Shown here piece by piece: positions 1 through 8,319 of a stretch of 44,216 nucleotides of DNA (its first letter is position 1; each line of letters starts with the position of its first letter). Origin of the DNA: JAWXBT01 sp964523015 (GTDB lineage: Bacteria; Bdellovibrionota_C; UBA2361; J135); assembly GCA_964523015.1 (NCBI GenBank), contig CAZFXN010000018.1, positions 1-44,216 on the forward strand, given 5' to 3'. Under the pieces are notes generated by a model, which was not told where the DNA came from, did not search any database, and saw nothing but the letters and a program-made list of their open reading frames with translations. A program made the translations under genes and the position numbers.

Positions 1-347
1 CTGCACAGTGAAAAATACCCACCTGGCAAAAAGTTCTAAACTTAAAGAGCCATACACGGCGTTCCTAGCAGCCAGAGCTGGTGAAAAATAACAAAAATGC
101 AGCGTAGGCTCACGATCAGCGCTAGTTTGCGATGACATCTAAACCTACCTCCAGCCTGGCTAGGCAAAAACTCATACTTTTTAGGTACTTAGAAAATGTT
201 AATTGATTTTCCTATCCTTCTGTTCTTACTTCCTCTCCAATTCTCATTTGGCAACACTCCTTTTTAGGTGTCAACCTATTTCAGGACGAGACAGGCTATT
301 AAATTAATATTCGAGAAAAATAGAATACCCTTACGCCTGCGTCATCA

Positions 348-369
348 GATAGCTCATTCGATAGCTCAT
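348..369. repeat. Short tandem duplication, period 12
   Basis: GATAGCTCAT occurs at 348-357 and again at 360-369, separated by TC. It resembles other 12-16 bp tandem duplications in this window upstream of hemA, hemE and yidC. Function unknown; replication slippage is the simplest origin. Confidence 0.7.
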
Positions 370-471
370 GATACCTAGGCATATTAATGTGTTTTTTATA
401 CATTATAGCATGTAGGAAAATATGATACTATTTTGGAATAAACAGGATAGACAGCGTCCTTAACTTAAGGC

Positions 472-500
472 TAGTCAGAGGCCCAAGTCTCATGTATAAA
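472..500 (+). promoter_or_regulatory. Possible sigma70-type promoter for the DUF6502 gene
   Basis: TAGTCA (472-477, a weak -35) is followed after 17 bp by TATAAA (495-500). A strong purine-rich ribosome binding site (AGGGGGG) then precedes the ATG at 529. The -35 is a 4/6 match only. Confidence 0.35.
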
Positions 501-528
501 ATATACAGTTTGATTTAGTAGGGGGGAA

Positions 529-1299
529 ATGTCAGTCGAATTAAAACACGCTTTACGTCCAGCAATTCATCATTGTATGCGTCAGGCTTTGGGGGTTCAG
601 GAACTCCTAGAGGCTGCTCGTTGGGTGTTTGTCGATCTCGCGGCTGAGGATTTAAAGCGCGCCGGTGAAAAAGTAAATATAAGTAGGCTTTCAGTGATTA
701 CTGGGCTTCAAAGGCCTGTGGTACAGGCTCTATTGGCTGAGCGCCAAGAAAAAGACCCGAGCAGATTTACCGTTAGGGTTATTTCAACATGGCGCAACAG
801 TAAGGCGTATCTAGCTAAAAATAAGCAACCAAAAGTGCTGCCATATGATGGCAAAAGGGGGAGCTTTACAACACTTGTTCAGTCGGTGAGTAAAGATCTT
901 CATCCTGGGACTGTGCTCTTTGATCTTCAGCGGTTAGACCTAGTTGAAGTTTCAGAGAAGGGGATAAAGCTAAAAGGAGAGGCCCAGATAACTAAGCGTG
1001 GCACTAACCGGGGATATGAGCAGCTATCACGGGATACCGAGGACTTAATGATGGCTGTAATCAGCAATATTGAATGGCCGAATGGTCAACTTCCTAATTA
1101 TCACGGAACGACTTCCTTTGATAACCTTGATGAGAGCGATTTAGATCAAATTAGGGCTTGGATATTTACTAAATTCTCAAAATTCCATAAAGAGGTGGAG
1201 AGTTACCTAGCTGGATTCGATTTAGATCTAAATCCAGACCCTAAAAAAGCTGGTGGTAAGCGAGTAATGATGGGGGTATTTAGCAAAACGACACCGTAA
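529..1299 (+). CDS. DUF6502 family protein
   Basis: Cytoplasmic 256-residue protein of unknown function resembling the DUF6502 family. The N-terminal half has a helix-turn-helix-like segment at about residues 50-72 (VNISRLSVITGLQRPVVQAL), typical of the family, followed by a middle domain at about 85-150 that may be a winged-helix or dimerisation region. No signal peptide or membrane segment is visible. The start is supported by the G-rich Shine-Dalgarno sequence seven bases upstream. The glutathione peroxidase gene begins 22 bp downstream, so the two may be co-transcribed. A DNA-binding regulatory role is an inference from the helix-turn-helix only. Confidence 0.7.
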   Translation: MSVELKHALRPAIHHCMRQALGVQELLEAARWVFVDLAAEDLKRAGEKVNISRLSVITGLQRPVVQALLAERQEKDPSRFTVRVISTWRNSKAYLAKNKQPKVLPYDGKRGSFTTLVQSVSKDLHPGTVLFDLQRLDLVEVSEKGIKLKGEAQITKRGTNRGYEQLSRDTEDLMMAVISNIEWPNGQLPNYHGTTSFDNLDESDLDQIRAWIFTKFSKFHKEVESYLAGFDLDLNPDPKKAGGKRVMMGVFSKTTP

Positions 1300-1321
1300 A
1301 ATCAGATTTACCAGTAGGCTC

Positions 1322-1810
1322 ATGGAAGAAACTTCGAATAGCAACACTTGGGAATTATTTTTGAAAAACACTATATATACACTTAAAGCTAACAATATCG
1401 ATGGCAGGAAAGTCGGCCTATCCAACTTTACTGGGAAAGTCTCTTTAGTAGTCAATGTCGCTTCAAAATGTGGATTTACCTCTCAGTATATAGCTCTCGA
1501 AGCACTATATAGAAAATTTAAGAATCATGGATTTTTGGTCCTTGGATTTCCAAGTAATGATTTTCTAAAACAGGAGCCGGGCACAAACGAAGAGATTAAA
1601 ATTTTTTGCATCGAAAATTATAATGTAACATTTCCTATGTTTGAAAAGAATTCCGTAAAGGGATCTAATAAACAACCTCTATACAGAGTCCTTACTGAGA
1701 CCTCAGCAAAAAAGCTTAATGGCGCGGTACGCTGGAATTTTGAAAAGTTTTTAGTAAACAAAAATGGCGTAGTTGTGAATCGCTGGCGTTCTATGACAGT
1801 TCCTAACTAA
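1322..1810 (+). CDS. Glutathione peroxidase (thioredoxin-type, Cys-dependent), C terminus cut by a frameshift
   Basis: Reduces hydrogen peroxide or organic hydroperoxides in the cytoplasm; bacterial homologues with this layout usually take electrons from thioredoxin. The peroxidatic Cys50 lies in NVASKCGFT. Gln84 (KQEPG), Trp138 and Asn139 (WNFEKF) complete the catalytic tetrad, and Cys96 (IFC) sits where the resolving cysteine of two-Cys enzymes lies. The usual FPCNQF motif reads FPSNDF. Translation stops at Val-Pro-Asn, about 17 residues short of relatives. The next frame continues as TNSKIVKAIKAQLLSN to a stop at 1854-1856, just what the family C terminus looks like. Removing one A from the AAC at 1805-1807 would join them. 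The catalytic core is intact, so activity may be kept. Confidence 0.85.
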   Translation: MEETSNSNTWELFLKNTIYTLKANNIDGRKVGLSNFTGKVSLVVNVASKCGFTSQYIALEALYRKFKNHGFLVLGFPSNDFLKQEPGTNEEIKIFCIENYNVTFPMFEKNSVKGSNKQPLYRVLTETSAKKLNGAVRWNFEKFLVNKNGVVVNRWRSMTVPN

Positions 1811-2038
1811 CTCTAAAATCGTAAAGGCAATTAAAGCTCAATTGCTAAGTAATTAAGGAATAGCTAGTTAACCTACCGAGATAACTTAACATTAAAAGTT
1901 AGTACTTTTAGTAACCTAAGTATCAATAGGTGACCAAAAGCTAAGGTATAAAATTTGCAGTAACTTCAGTGGGGTACCTATTTTTTTGTTAGAATTTAAT
2001 ATGCTGCGATTCGCTTATTACAGCGACACCTTTTGGTT

Positions 2039-4066
2039 ATGCGGATTTTTTATAGGGTTTTTCTTTTAGTAGTTATATTTACTTCGTGCTTATCTCTTGA
2101 AGCACAAGAACTCATCCAACAATCTCCAAGCGAAAAGTATCTCTGCTCCTTAGCTGAAAGTGGTGTATCCACTGAGATAAAACTTTTTAAAACAAAATTA
2201 GGATCTCTATACGAAACTACCTTTACCTCTGTTCTTAAAAAGATAAATAAAGCGATTAAAAATAAAAATGAAAAGAAAAAACTAGTAAAAAAATCAATTG
2301 CTGTTGCAGGATTAACAGTGCAGCTAGCTTCAAAATTAGAGAAATTGGTAAGTGCTAAATCGATCCTTAAAGCTGATAAATCCTTTGTGAAATCTTGTAA
2401 AAATGGAGAGGTTGATTTTGACGATCCTGGTGGAAATATTGGCGGAGATCCTGGCGAGGATCCAACTCCTAGTCCATCTCCAACAGCTTCGCCGTCACCC
2501 TCGCCATCACCTCCCGGGGTTGTAATACCGCGGCCCCCAATAATCTCCGCAATTAGTGGGGATGGTAAAAATACTGTCGCCTGGTCAATTGTAAATGATG
2601 CTGATTCGTTTAATATTTATTGGAAAAACTCTCCAGGAGTTACACCTGCAAATGGTTTTAGAATTCAAAATGTTGTTAATCCCCACACCCATAAAAATCT
2701 TATAAACGGCACCGCTTATTATTATATCGTCACATCTGTTAACACGGCTGGCGAAAGTATCCCTTCAAACGAAGCGACTGCTACACCGATGGCTTCAGGG
2801 ACAAGTCCTTATGATCCCCCGTGGGGGAATATTGCACCAACTCAAACTATTAACTTCACCTATAATTCAGCAAAAACTTCAACACAGAACGGTACGGATC
2901 TAAAAGCAGCAATGAACGCTCTAGTTGCTGGTCAACGCTTAGTTATTGGTGGTGGAATTTATACCTTAACAAATAATTTTACCTTCTCTAAGAGTGGTAC
3001 TGTAACGGCTCCTATCTCTATCGTTGCTAAAGATGGAGAAACGCCTACGCTTTATCGCGTTGGAGCGTCCCAAAACGGAATTGAATTAGGTACCGGATCA
3101 ACAACTATTGAATATGTATTATTTAGAGAAATTGAATTTAATGGTGGTAGCCTCGGTATTCGTATTCATAAAGCATCAAATCTCTGGTTAGATAAATGCT
3201 CAATTCATGACATGGCTGATGGTGGAATTAATGCAAACACGCAAAACACAGATCATCTTTATTTAACTAGAAATCATATCTATAACATCGCCGGATACGG
3301 CGAGGGGATGTACATAGGTGCCAATGCTCTTAGTGGTGGAACTCCTACACAGATTACTCATGATTCAATTATCGCTCTAAACCATATTCATGACACCGGA
3401 TATTTAAACCCAGTACAGGGTGACGGAATTGAACTTAAGCACGGATCTTATGGAAATTGGATCGTAGAAAATCTAGTTCATGATAATCGATACCCAAGTA
3501 TCTTAGTGTATGGAACTCACGGAATGCCTGTTAATATAGTTGAGAGAAATATTCTATTTAATTCTGGCGATAATGTAATGCAGGTCCAAGGAGAAGCGAT
3601 CGTTAGAAATAATCTTATAATGAATGGTGGATACGGATTTGCTAGTTTTGATCATCAAGAACAGGTCAAAAATTTAACCTTTGTTCATAATACAATTGTA
3701 AATTCAGGTCGCGCCGTTAGTGTAAGTAACTGGGCCAATCGTCCTGGGATGGTATTTGCAAATAACGTAGCCTATAGCAAAAATAGTTATGGTTTAATGT
3801 TCTCTGGCGGAAGTGCCGGCGTTACTGTCACTGGTAATGTTGTTTATGGAACAGTCTCTGGAGCCTCATCTTCTGGTTATATTTTAGGCACTGGGCTAAA
3901 TAATTTTGTCAATGTTGCCTGGGATGCAACATCGCTTGATGCAACCCCATCATCAGGAAGTCCGATTATCTCAAGTGGAGATCCAACATTTGCAGTATCG
4001 ACAGATATTACCGGAGCAACTAGAATTACTGGATTAGAGGCTGGCTGTTTTGATTATACTAATTAA
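2039..4066 (+). CDS. Secreted fibronectin-III / right-handed beta-helix protein
   Basis: An exported protein of about 675 residues. A signal peptide (MRIFYRVFLLVVIFTSCLSLEA) is followed by a Lys-rich, probably helical segment of about 100 residues bounded by cysteines (YLC ... KSC), then an acidic Gly-rich stretch and a Ser/Pro/Thr linker (about residues 147-162). A fibronectin type III domain follows (about 165-250), then a long region of beta-helix (PbH1-like) repeats with recurring N, G and H-x-I-x-x motifs, as in pectate-lyase-fold proteins. A polysaccharide-binding or -cleaving role is possible, but no catalytic residues can be assigned. I prefer the ATG at 2039 to the TTG two codons earlier; neither has a clear ribosome binding site. 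The small lipoprotein gene follows after 3 bp. Confidence 0.75.
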   Translation: MRIFYRVFLLVVIFTSCLSLEAQELIQQSPSEKYLCSLAESGVSTEIKLFKTKLGSLYETTFTSVLKKINKAIKNKNEKKKLVKKSIAVAGLTVQLASKLEKLVSAKSILKADKSFVKSCKNGEVDFDDPGGNIGGDPGEDPTPSPSPTASPSPSPSPPGVVIPRPPIISAISGDGKNTVAWSIVNDADSFNIYWKNSPGVTPANGFRIQNVVNPHTHKNLINGTAYYYIVTSVNTAGESIPSNEATATPMASGTSPYDPPWGNIAPTQTINFTYNSAKTSTQNGTDLKAAMNALVAGQRLVIGGGIYTLTNNFTFSKSGTVTAPISIVAKDGETPTLYRVGASQNGIELGTGSTTIEYVLFREIEFNGGSLGIRIHKASNLWLDKCSIHDMADGGINANTQNTDHLYLTRNHIYNIAGYGEGMYIGANALSGGTPTQITHDSIIALNHIHDTGYLNPVQGDGIELKHGSYGNWIVENLVHDNRYPSILVYGTHGMPVNIVERNILFNSGDNVMQVQGEAIVRNNLIMNGGYGFASFDHQEQVKNLTFVHNTIVNSGRAVSVSNWANRPGMVFANNVAYSKNSYGLMFSGGSAGVTVTGNVVYGTVSGASSSGYILGTGLNNFVNVAWDATSLDATPSSGSPIISSGDPTFAVSTDITGATRITGLEAGCFDYTN

Positions 4067-4069
4067 GAT

Positions 4070-4279
4070 ATGAAATATATTTTACTACTAAGTCTTATCT
4101 TTATCCTTGGGTGCAATAAGCATGAAAAAAAGGATGTTGAATCAAAAAGGGGGAATAGAGACTTAGTTGAAAATCCACGCAGTGCTCCAGCAAGGCATAT
4201 GAAGAGTGCAAAAGATCTAAATGCTGTTGCCAATGAACGAAATTCCCGTTTGGTGGATGCTATTCCTAAAGATGACTGA
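4070..4279 (+). CDS. Small predicted lipoprotein
   Basis: A 69-residue product with a hydrophobic signal peptide ending in a lipobox (FILGC, Cys15), which predicts lipid attachment and a mature peptide of about 55 residues. The mature part is charged and unstructured-looking, with no recognisable domain. It begins 3 bp after the beta-helix protein gene, so the two are very likely one transcript, and it may serve as an accessory or retention factor for it. That role is inference from position only. Confidence 0.65.
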   Translation: MKYILLLSLIFILGCNKHEKKDVESKRGNRDLVENPRSAPARHMKSAKDLNAVANERNSRLVDAIPKDD

Positions 4280-4295
4280 TCTAGAATTGGTAGGT

Positions 4296-4318
4296 AACAC
4301 TCGAAGAGGTGTTTTCTT
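4296..4318 (+). terminator. Possible rho-independent terminator
   Basis: AACACT (4296-4301) pairs with GGTGTT (4308-4313), including one G-T wobble, across a six-base loop, and is followed by TTTTCTT. It sits between the lipoprotein gene and the convergent DUF4143 gene. The stem is short. Confidence 0.4.
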
Positions 4319-4343
4319 GGCGTACTCCGCATACCTCTATTGA

Positions 4344-5528
4344 TTAACCATCAAAAAGCTCTGCTAAAGCAGATTCCCATTTAAGAAAACGAACTCCTTT
4401 CTCCTGTCTAGGGTGCTCAATCTGAGATACCACCCAAACCTCGCTCTTTGGAAAGTTTGGCTGCATTCTAAGTAGATGCTTGGCATCTGAAATATTTGGA
4501 TCGGTCCCTGATTTTATCTCAATCAGAATAGTACTTTTATTATTCCTCTCTATAATTAGATCGACCTCTTCTCCATCCTTGGTAACTAGATAAAAAAGTT
4601 TATATCGCTTCCTTGTATAGCTATTTCTTTTAATCACTTCCCAAATAAAAAAGTGTTCAAACAACCTACCATATCCGTATGATCCTTTCTTAACTTCTAA
4701 ATCTAAAGTGCCTTCTAACGCACGCATTACGCCTAAATCAAAAAAGTAAAATTTTGGGCTTTGTCCTTGTTGCTTTCTAATTGAACGATGGTAAGGCAAT
4801 AAGAACTGCCCTAGTAATGTTTCCTCTAGGATCTGAAAGTATCTTGAAACGACACGAGAATCGACATTACAATCTCGTCCAATTTTAGAATAATTTACAA
4901 TTTTACCACTTGTTTGAGCTGCAACTTCTAAAAATCTTGTAAAAGGATCAAGGTTTCTTACAATTTGTTCCTCTCTTATCTCCTCACGTAAGTAAACAGC
5001 AACGTAAGTTTCTAACTGCTCCCTTCTTACGACCGGATCTGATTGTTTTACTAAGGCCGGAAGTGCTCCCCAACTTAGAGTCTCATCTAGATTAAATTTC
5101 TCACTTATCTCTGTAGAAAGGAGTGGATAAAGATGGTTCAGCAGTGCTCTGCCAGCAAGGAGATTTGATCCTCCTCTTTTTAGTTTTCTTGCACTTGATC
5201 CTGATAATCCAAAATGAAATTTAGACTGAAACTCCTTATCTTCCATCAAGGCATGAACTTCATTAAGCAGTTGAGGCACTCTCTGTACTTCATCGATAAT
5301 GACCCACGCCACATCTGAGCCTACACCACTTAGACTTTCAGCAATTTCATTGCGCAGAGTACTTGGCTTTGATTGATACCGAAGGTAATCTTGGTTTTTA
5401 AGAAGGTTAATCCATAAAATCGCATCCTTCCTAAACTCTTCTTCTAAAAGCCAAGTTTTTCCTGTTCCCCTAGCACCAAGAAGCAAAAAACTCATGTTTT
5501 TTAGTATGTTACATTCTCTATGGAACAT
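4344..5528 (-). CDS. AAA ATPase with C-terminal DUF4143 domain (copy 1)
   Basis: A 394-residue cytoplasmic protein. The P-loop is GARGTGKT (about residues 18-25) and the Walker B segment is WVIIDEV, followed by a sensor-like GLSGSSARK. A middle winged-helix-like region (about 200-240) precedes the DUF4143 domain, whose acidic pair and lysine (EEVDLII ... LIEIKSG) resemble a PD-(D/E)xK nuclease fold. Family members are widespread, often horizontally moved, and their substrate is unknown. A paralogue lies at 28055-29215 with the same domain order. Both start codons are preceded by a palindrome and CCTAT. The first ATG is kept because it matches the paralogue's start. Confidence 0.85.
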   Translation of the reverse strand: MFHRECNILKNMSFLLLGARGTGKTWLLEEEFRKDAILWINLLKNQDYLRYQSKPSTLRNEIAESLSGVGSDVAWVIIDEVQRVPQLLNEVHALMEDKEFQSKFHFGLSGSSARKLKRGGSNLLAGRALLNHLYPLLSTEISEKFNLDETLSWGALPALVKQSDPVVRREQLETYVAVYLREEIREEQIVRNLDPFTRFLEVAAQTSGKIVNYSKIGRDCNVDSRVVSRYFQILEETLLGQFLLPYHRSIRKQQGQSPKFYFFDLGVMRALEGTLDLEVKKGSYGYGRLFEHFFIWEVIKRNSYTRKRYKLFYLVTKDGEEVDLIIERNNKSTILIEIKSGTDPNISDAKHLLRMQPNFPKSEVWVVSQIEHPRQEKGVRFLKWESALAELFDG

Positions 5529-5551
5529 ATAGGGAATTTAGCAGCTAAATT
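5529..5551 (-). promoter_or_regulatory. Palindromic leader of DUF4143 copy 1
   Basis: AATTTAG (5535-5541), spacer CAG and CTAAATT (5545-5551) form a perfect 7-bp inverted repeat ending six bases before the start codon. The bases between read CCCTAT on the coding strand. The same arrangement precedes the paralogue (29216-29243). It could be an operator or an RNA hairpin covering the ribosome site. Confidence 0.5.
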
Positions 5552-5596
5552 AGACACGTGCAACACCTATTTTGTCTGGCTAAATTTGTTCTAATT

Positions 5597-6703
5597 CTAG
5601 TCAAGCCAACTAATCCCTTTAGCGAAAAGATCCATCCCTCTTCCAACTACAAATTGTCGCCATCGTCTATTGGCTGGGTTAAAAGCTTCAAATAAATTTT
5701 TCTTACTCCAATGATTAAGATCGCTGCAGCCATGATGATAATGCATGTTCTCATCTCTAAAAGCGCTTAGCATCTTAATAATATTATATGTGCCGAATTC
5801 TTGAAGGATCCAATCACACTGAGATCCTGAAAGCTTAGTTATTATTTCTGGTACAGCACTAGCCACATCCCCAGAAGTTCTAAAAGCAACACTCTCTTTA
5901 GGGTCATCAGTAGAGATCTTATGTGCTAGAGTTTTTTCAAGATTAGGAATCTTTGGATCGGTCGGCAATAATTGTGAAATTAAAGTATCGTACCCAAAAG
6001 GCCCTAAACCGCTATGCACTTCAAGGCCAAGAATCTTTTTTGCTGAAGAGAGGTTTTCCCTAATCCATTTTTCAAGAAAAACTAGATTTCCTGAAATAGA
6101 TTTTCCCCCATAAAATAATCCCTTTTCATATTCATGTTGCCCACCAGCAATCGCTTGCTTTACTGGAGAATAGCCGTATCTAATAATTGCCAAGATAGTT
6201 TGTAAGAGAAACGCATCAACTCTTAACGGTCCCCGCTTAGGATTCAAAAAAGAATCAAGCGCACGATAAGCATTTGGAGCGCCTTTAAATTTACTCTGAT
6301 CCAAATGAAAGTTTCTGTTTAGATCAATATTCTCTTTTGTAACTCTCCGCTTATGAGACATTCCCCAAGGATTAAGACAATGAAGAAAAACAAAAGTGAT
6401 ATTATCAGAGGGCTCAAGGCAATCTAAGATCGCTAACTGAATCGCTGCTCCTAAATATCCCTCAATACCGTGCGTGCCTGAAACATGAAATAAAATCTTT
6501 TCTGATTTTGGACCTCCAATTGTTGCAAAATCCAGATAGAGTGCCTCGTTTTGAGATCCTGGACCCTCTACTAATATAGAATCTGTTTGAGCATCCTTTT
6601 TATCTACCGCAGTCAACCAACGAGTACGGGACTCCGAATAGCTTTCAGAGAAAAACTTATCAGCCTCAGAAAGTAGATTTGCAAATCGTTCGTAATTTAT
6701 CAT
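5597..6703 (-). CDS. DUF2817 (M14-like metallopeptidase) family protein
   Basis: A 368-residue protein resembling DUF2817, a branch of the M14 zinc carboxypeptidase fold. The zinc-binding HxxE is in SGTHGIEGYLG (His78, Glu81), the third ligand is probably the His of LEVHSGLGPFG, and the Glu of LQEFGTY is a plausible catalytic base. The Arg/Asn-rich substrate segment KENIDLNRNF is also typical. No signal peptide is visible, so it probably acts in the cytoplasm. Substrate unknown. Its start faces the heme operon across an 83-bp intergenic region that could regulate both. Confidence 0.75.
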   Translation of the reverse strand: MINYERFANLLSEADKFFSESYSESRTRWLTAVDKKDAQTDSILVEGPGSQNEALYLDFATIGGPKSEKILFHVSGTHGIEGYLGAAIQLAILDCLEPSDNITFVFLHCLNPWGMSHKRRVTKENIDLNRNFHLDQSKFKGAPNAYRALDSFLNPKRGPLRVDAFLLQTILAIIRYGYSPVKQAIAGGQHEYEKGLFYGGKSISGNLVFLEKWIRENLSSAKKILGLEVHSGLGPFGYDTLISQLLPTDPKIPNLEKTLAHKISTDDPKESVAFRTSGDVASAVPEIITKLSGSQCDWILQEFGTYNIIKMLSAFRDENMHYHHGCSDLNHWSKKNLFEAFNPANRRWRQFVVGRGMDLFAKGISWLD

Positions 6704-6719
6704 GTGTATAGAAATTTAT

Positions 6720-6757
6720 GGTGACACTTCTGTGACATATTACACAAATTCGTGACA
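6720..6757 (+). promoter_or_regulatory. Repeated GTGACA sites with a CRP/FNR-like palindrome
   Basis: GTGACA occurs at 6721, 6732 and 6752, roughly one and two helical turns apart. The middle copy is part of TGTGACATATTACACA (6731-6746), one mismatch from the CRP-type TGTGA-N6-TCACA pattern. It lies between the divergent DUF2817 and hemC genes. Binding by a CRP/FNR-family regulator is inference. Confidence 0.4.
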
Positions 6758-6780
6758 GTTAGAAGTAAGTTTATTAAAAT
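6752..6780 (+). promoter_or_regulatory. Promoter of the heme operon, possibly leaderless
   Basis: GTGACA (6752-6757, 5/6 match to TTGACA) and TAAAAT (6775-6780, 5/6 match to TATAAT) are separated by exactly 17 bp. A start site about seven bases downstream would fall on the hemC ATG at 6787, and no Shine-Dalgarno sequence is visible there, which fits a leaderless mRNA. Confidence 0.5.
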
Positions 6781-6786
6781 GGTTGC

Positions 6787-8319
6787 ATGATCCCGGTGGT
6801 TTTAAGTCCTGACAAATTAATAATTGGCGCTAGAAAAACTACCCTCGCTCAGATTCAAGCAAGAGAGGTTGCTAGCAAAATCTCCACTGTCTATCCAAAT
6901 ATAAAAATAGAGTTTCATTTTAGAGAAACCTTAGGTGATGTAAATCAAACAGCCCCACTTACCGGGTTTGATAGTCGTGGTGTCTTTACCGATGATTTTT
7001 ACTCAATGCTTGTTAATAAAGAGATCGACCTTGCTGTTCATTCCTGGAAAGATCTACCTATCGCTGACCGAGAGCTAACAGAGATAGCTGGTACGACTGA
7101 GCGAGCCGACTGTAGAGATGTCCTCCTAATTAAAAGATCCTCAATTGATAAAATCTTATCCTCTTCCTCAATCTCTATTTTTTCCTCATCTCCAAGACGG
7201 GAATATAACATTGGAGAATTTCTAAACTGGGCTTTACCAGGCGCACCCAAATCCATTTTTATACCTGTTCGTGGAAACATTGAGACCCGTCTTCGTAAGC
7301 TAATTGAATCTGATTCTGATGGTCTTGTTGTTGCAAAAGCTGCTCTAGATCGTCTATTAGTTGGCAAATACCAGGAAGCTGAAAGTTCAAGGGAAACCGT
7401 TGGTAAGTTTGTAAATGAATGCATCCCTATCGTTATTCCATTAACAGTTTGCCCAGCAGCTCCAGCACAGGGAGCATTGGCAATAGAGATCAGACGAGAG
7501 CGTCCAGAGATTCAAAATATTATTTCAACAATTAATGATGCTTCAACATTTGAATCTGTGCAGGCTGAGAGAAAGATTCTTGCAGCATATGGTGGTGGTT
7601 GTCATCAAAAAATTGGGGCCACCGTTCTCTTAAAACCTTACGGTAAAATTACATACCTTAGAGGACTAACAGATGCTGGAGAAAAACTTGATGCTGTTAC
7701 TTTAACACGAAACTCTGAGCCACTCCCAAAAGCAAAATCATTAGAAAATGTTTGGCCAAAAGATATTCAAGATCCAAGTATCGAGGTATTTTCTAGATCT
7801 CCACTCTCAGTGACAAAGCCGAATCCAGAATGTGGGTTATGGATCAGTAAATCAGAGGCAGTCCCGTCTAATTGGAAAATTGGTCCTGAAACTCCGGTCT
7901 GGACTGCTGGTCTAAAAACCTGGAAAGCATTAGCTAAAAAGGGAATCTGGGTTTATGGCAGTTCCGAAAGTTTGGGAGAGCATGAACCTCCCGATGTCGA
8001 TCTTTTACTTCCTAAAACAAAAGAGTGGGTAAAATTATCCCATGATCAGAGTCCAGAGATAAACGCGAATGAGAGACTTGCTACTTATTCACTAAGCGTA
8101 ACGAAATCATTTCCAGTTCTAAAAAACATTACTCATTCTTTTTGGAAGAGCGGCTCTCTTTTTAAAGCTGCAGTTAAAGCAAATCCTAATTTATTGACTG
8201 GATTTCATGGCTGTGGTCCTGGGAACACTTTTACAATTATTAAAAATATCCTTGGTAATGATGAGCGTCTTAGAGTCTATCTCAGTTTCAAAGATTTTAT
8301 TAAAGAGGTGTCCCCATGA
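6787..8319 (+). CDS. hemC: Porphobilinogen deaminase fused to a divergent HemD-like domain
   Basis: Polymerises four porphobilinogens to hydroxymethylbilane. Residues 10-300 are HemC: GARKTTLAQIQA, the catalytic Asp89 in LAVHSWKDLP, the paired arginines in SPRREY, VRGNIETRLRK, APAQGALAIE, and the dipyrromethane-cofactor Cys272 in GGGCHQKIGA. Several motifs deviate from consensus (HSW for HSM, SPRRE for SSLRR). The protein is 510 residues, about 200 more than a usual HemC. The extra part (about 335-510) has the feel of uroporphyrinogen III synthase (VWTAGLKTWKALAKKGIWVYGSSE, FWKSGSLFKAA, CGPGNT), and no separate hemD is seen in the cluster. It therefore probably supplies the HemD step, but is too divergent to be certain. 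It overlaps hemB by 4 bp (ATGA). Confidence 0.85.
   Translation: MIPVVLSPDKLIIGARKTTLAQIQAREVASKISTVYPNIKIEFHFRETLGDVNQTAPLTGFDSRGVFTDDFYSMLVNKEIDLAVHSWKDLPIADRELTEIAGTTERADCRDVLLIKRSSIDKILSSSSISIFSSSPRREYNIGEFLNWALPGAPKSIFIPVRGNIETRLRKLIESDSDGLVVAKAALDRLLVGKYQEAESSRETVGKFVNECIPIVIPLTVCPAAPAQGALAIEIRRERPEIQNIISTINDASTFESVQAERKILAAYGGGCHQKIGATVLLKPYGKITYLRGLTDAGEKLDAVTLTRNSEPLPKAKSLENVWPKDIQDPSIEVFSRSPLSVTKPNPECGLWISKSEAVPSNWKIGPETPVWTAGLKTWKALAKKGIWVYGSSESLGEHEPPDVDLLLPKTKEWVKLSHDQSPEINANERLATYSLSVTKSFPVLKNITHSFWKSGSLFKAAVKANPNLLTGFHGCGPGNTFTIIKNILGNDERLRVYLSFKDFIKEVSP

Larger units (their letters stand above)
1..528. other. Intergenic leader region without a convincing gene
   Basis: No open frame with a family-like translation is visible on either strand. 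The stretch is AT-rich and holds a short tandem duplication (348-369) and, near its right end, a promoter-like element for the gene at 529. No tRNA-like T-loop or acceptor stem was seen. The left edge may be the 3' flank of a gene outside the window. Confidence 0.5.

Noticed and set aside
1871..1915. AAAAGT/ACTTTT inverted repeat as terminator of the peroxidase gene
   Set aside because: The stem is six A/T-rich base pairs without a following T-run, too weak to call.
7038..7424. Reverse-strand frame inside hemC
   Set aside because: Shadow of a well-supported conserved gene on the forward strand; no motif or ribosome site.
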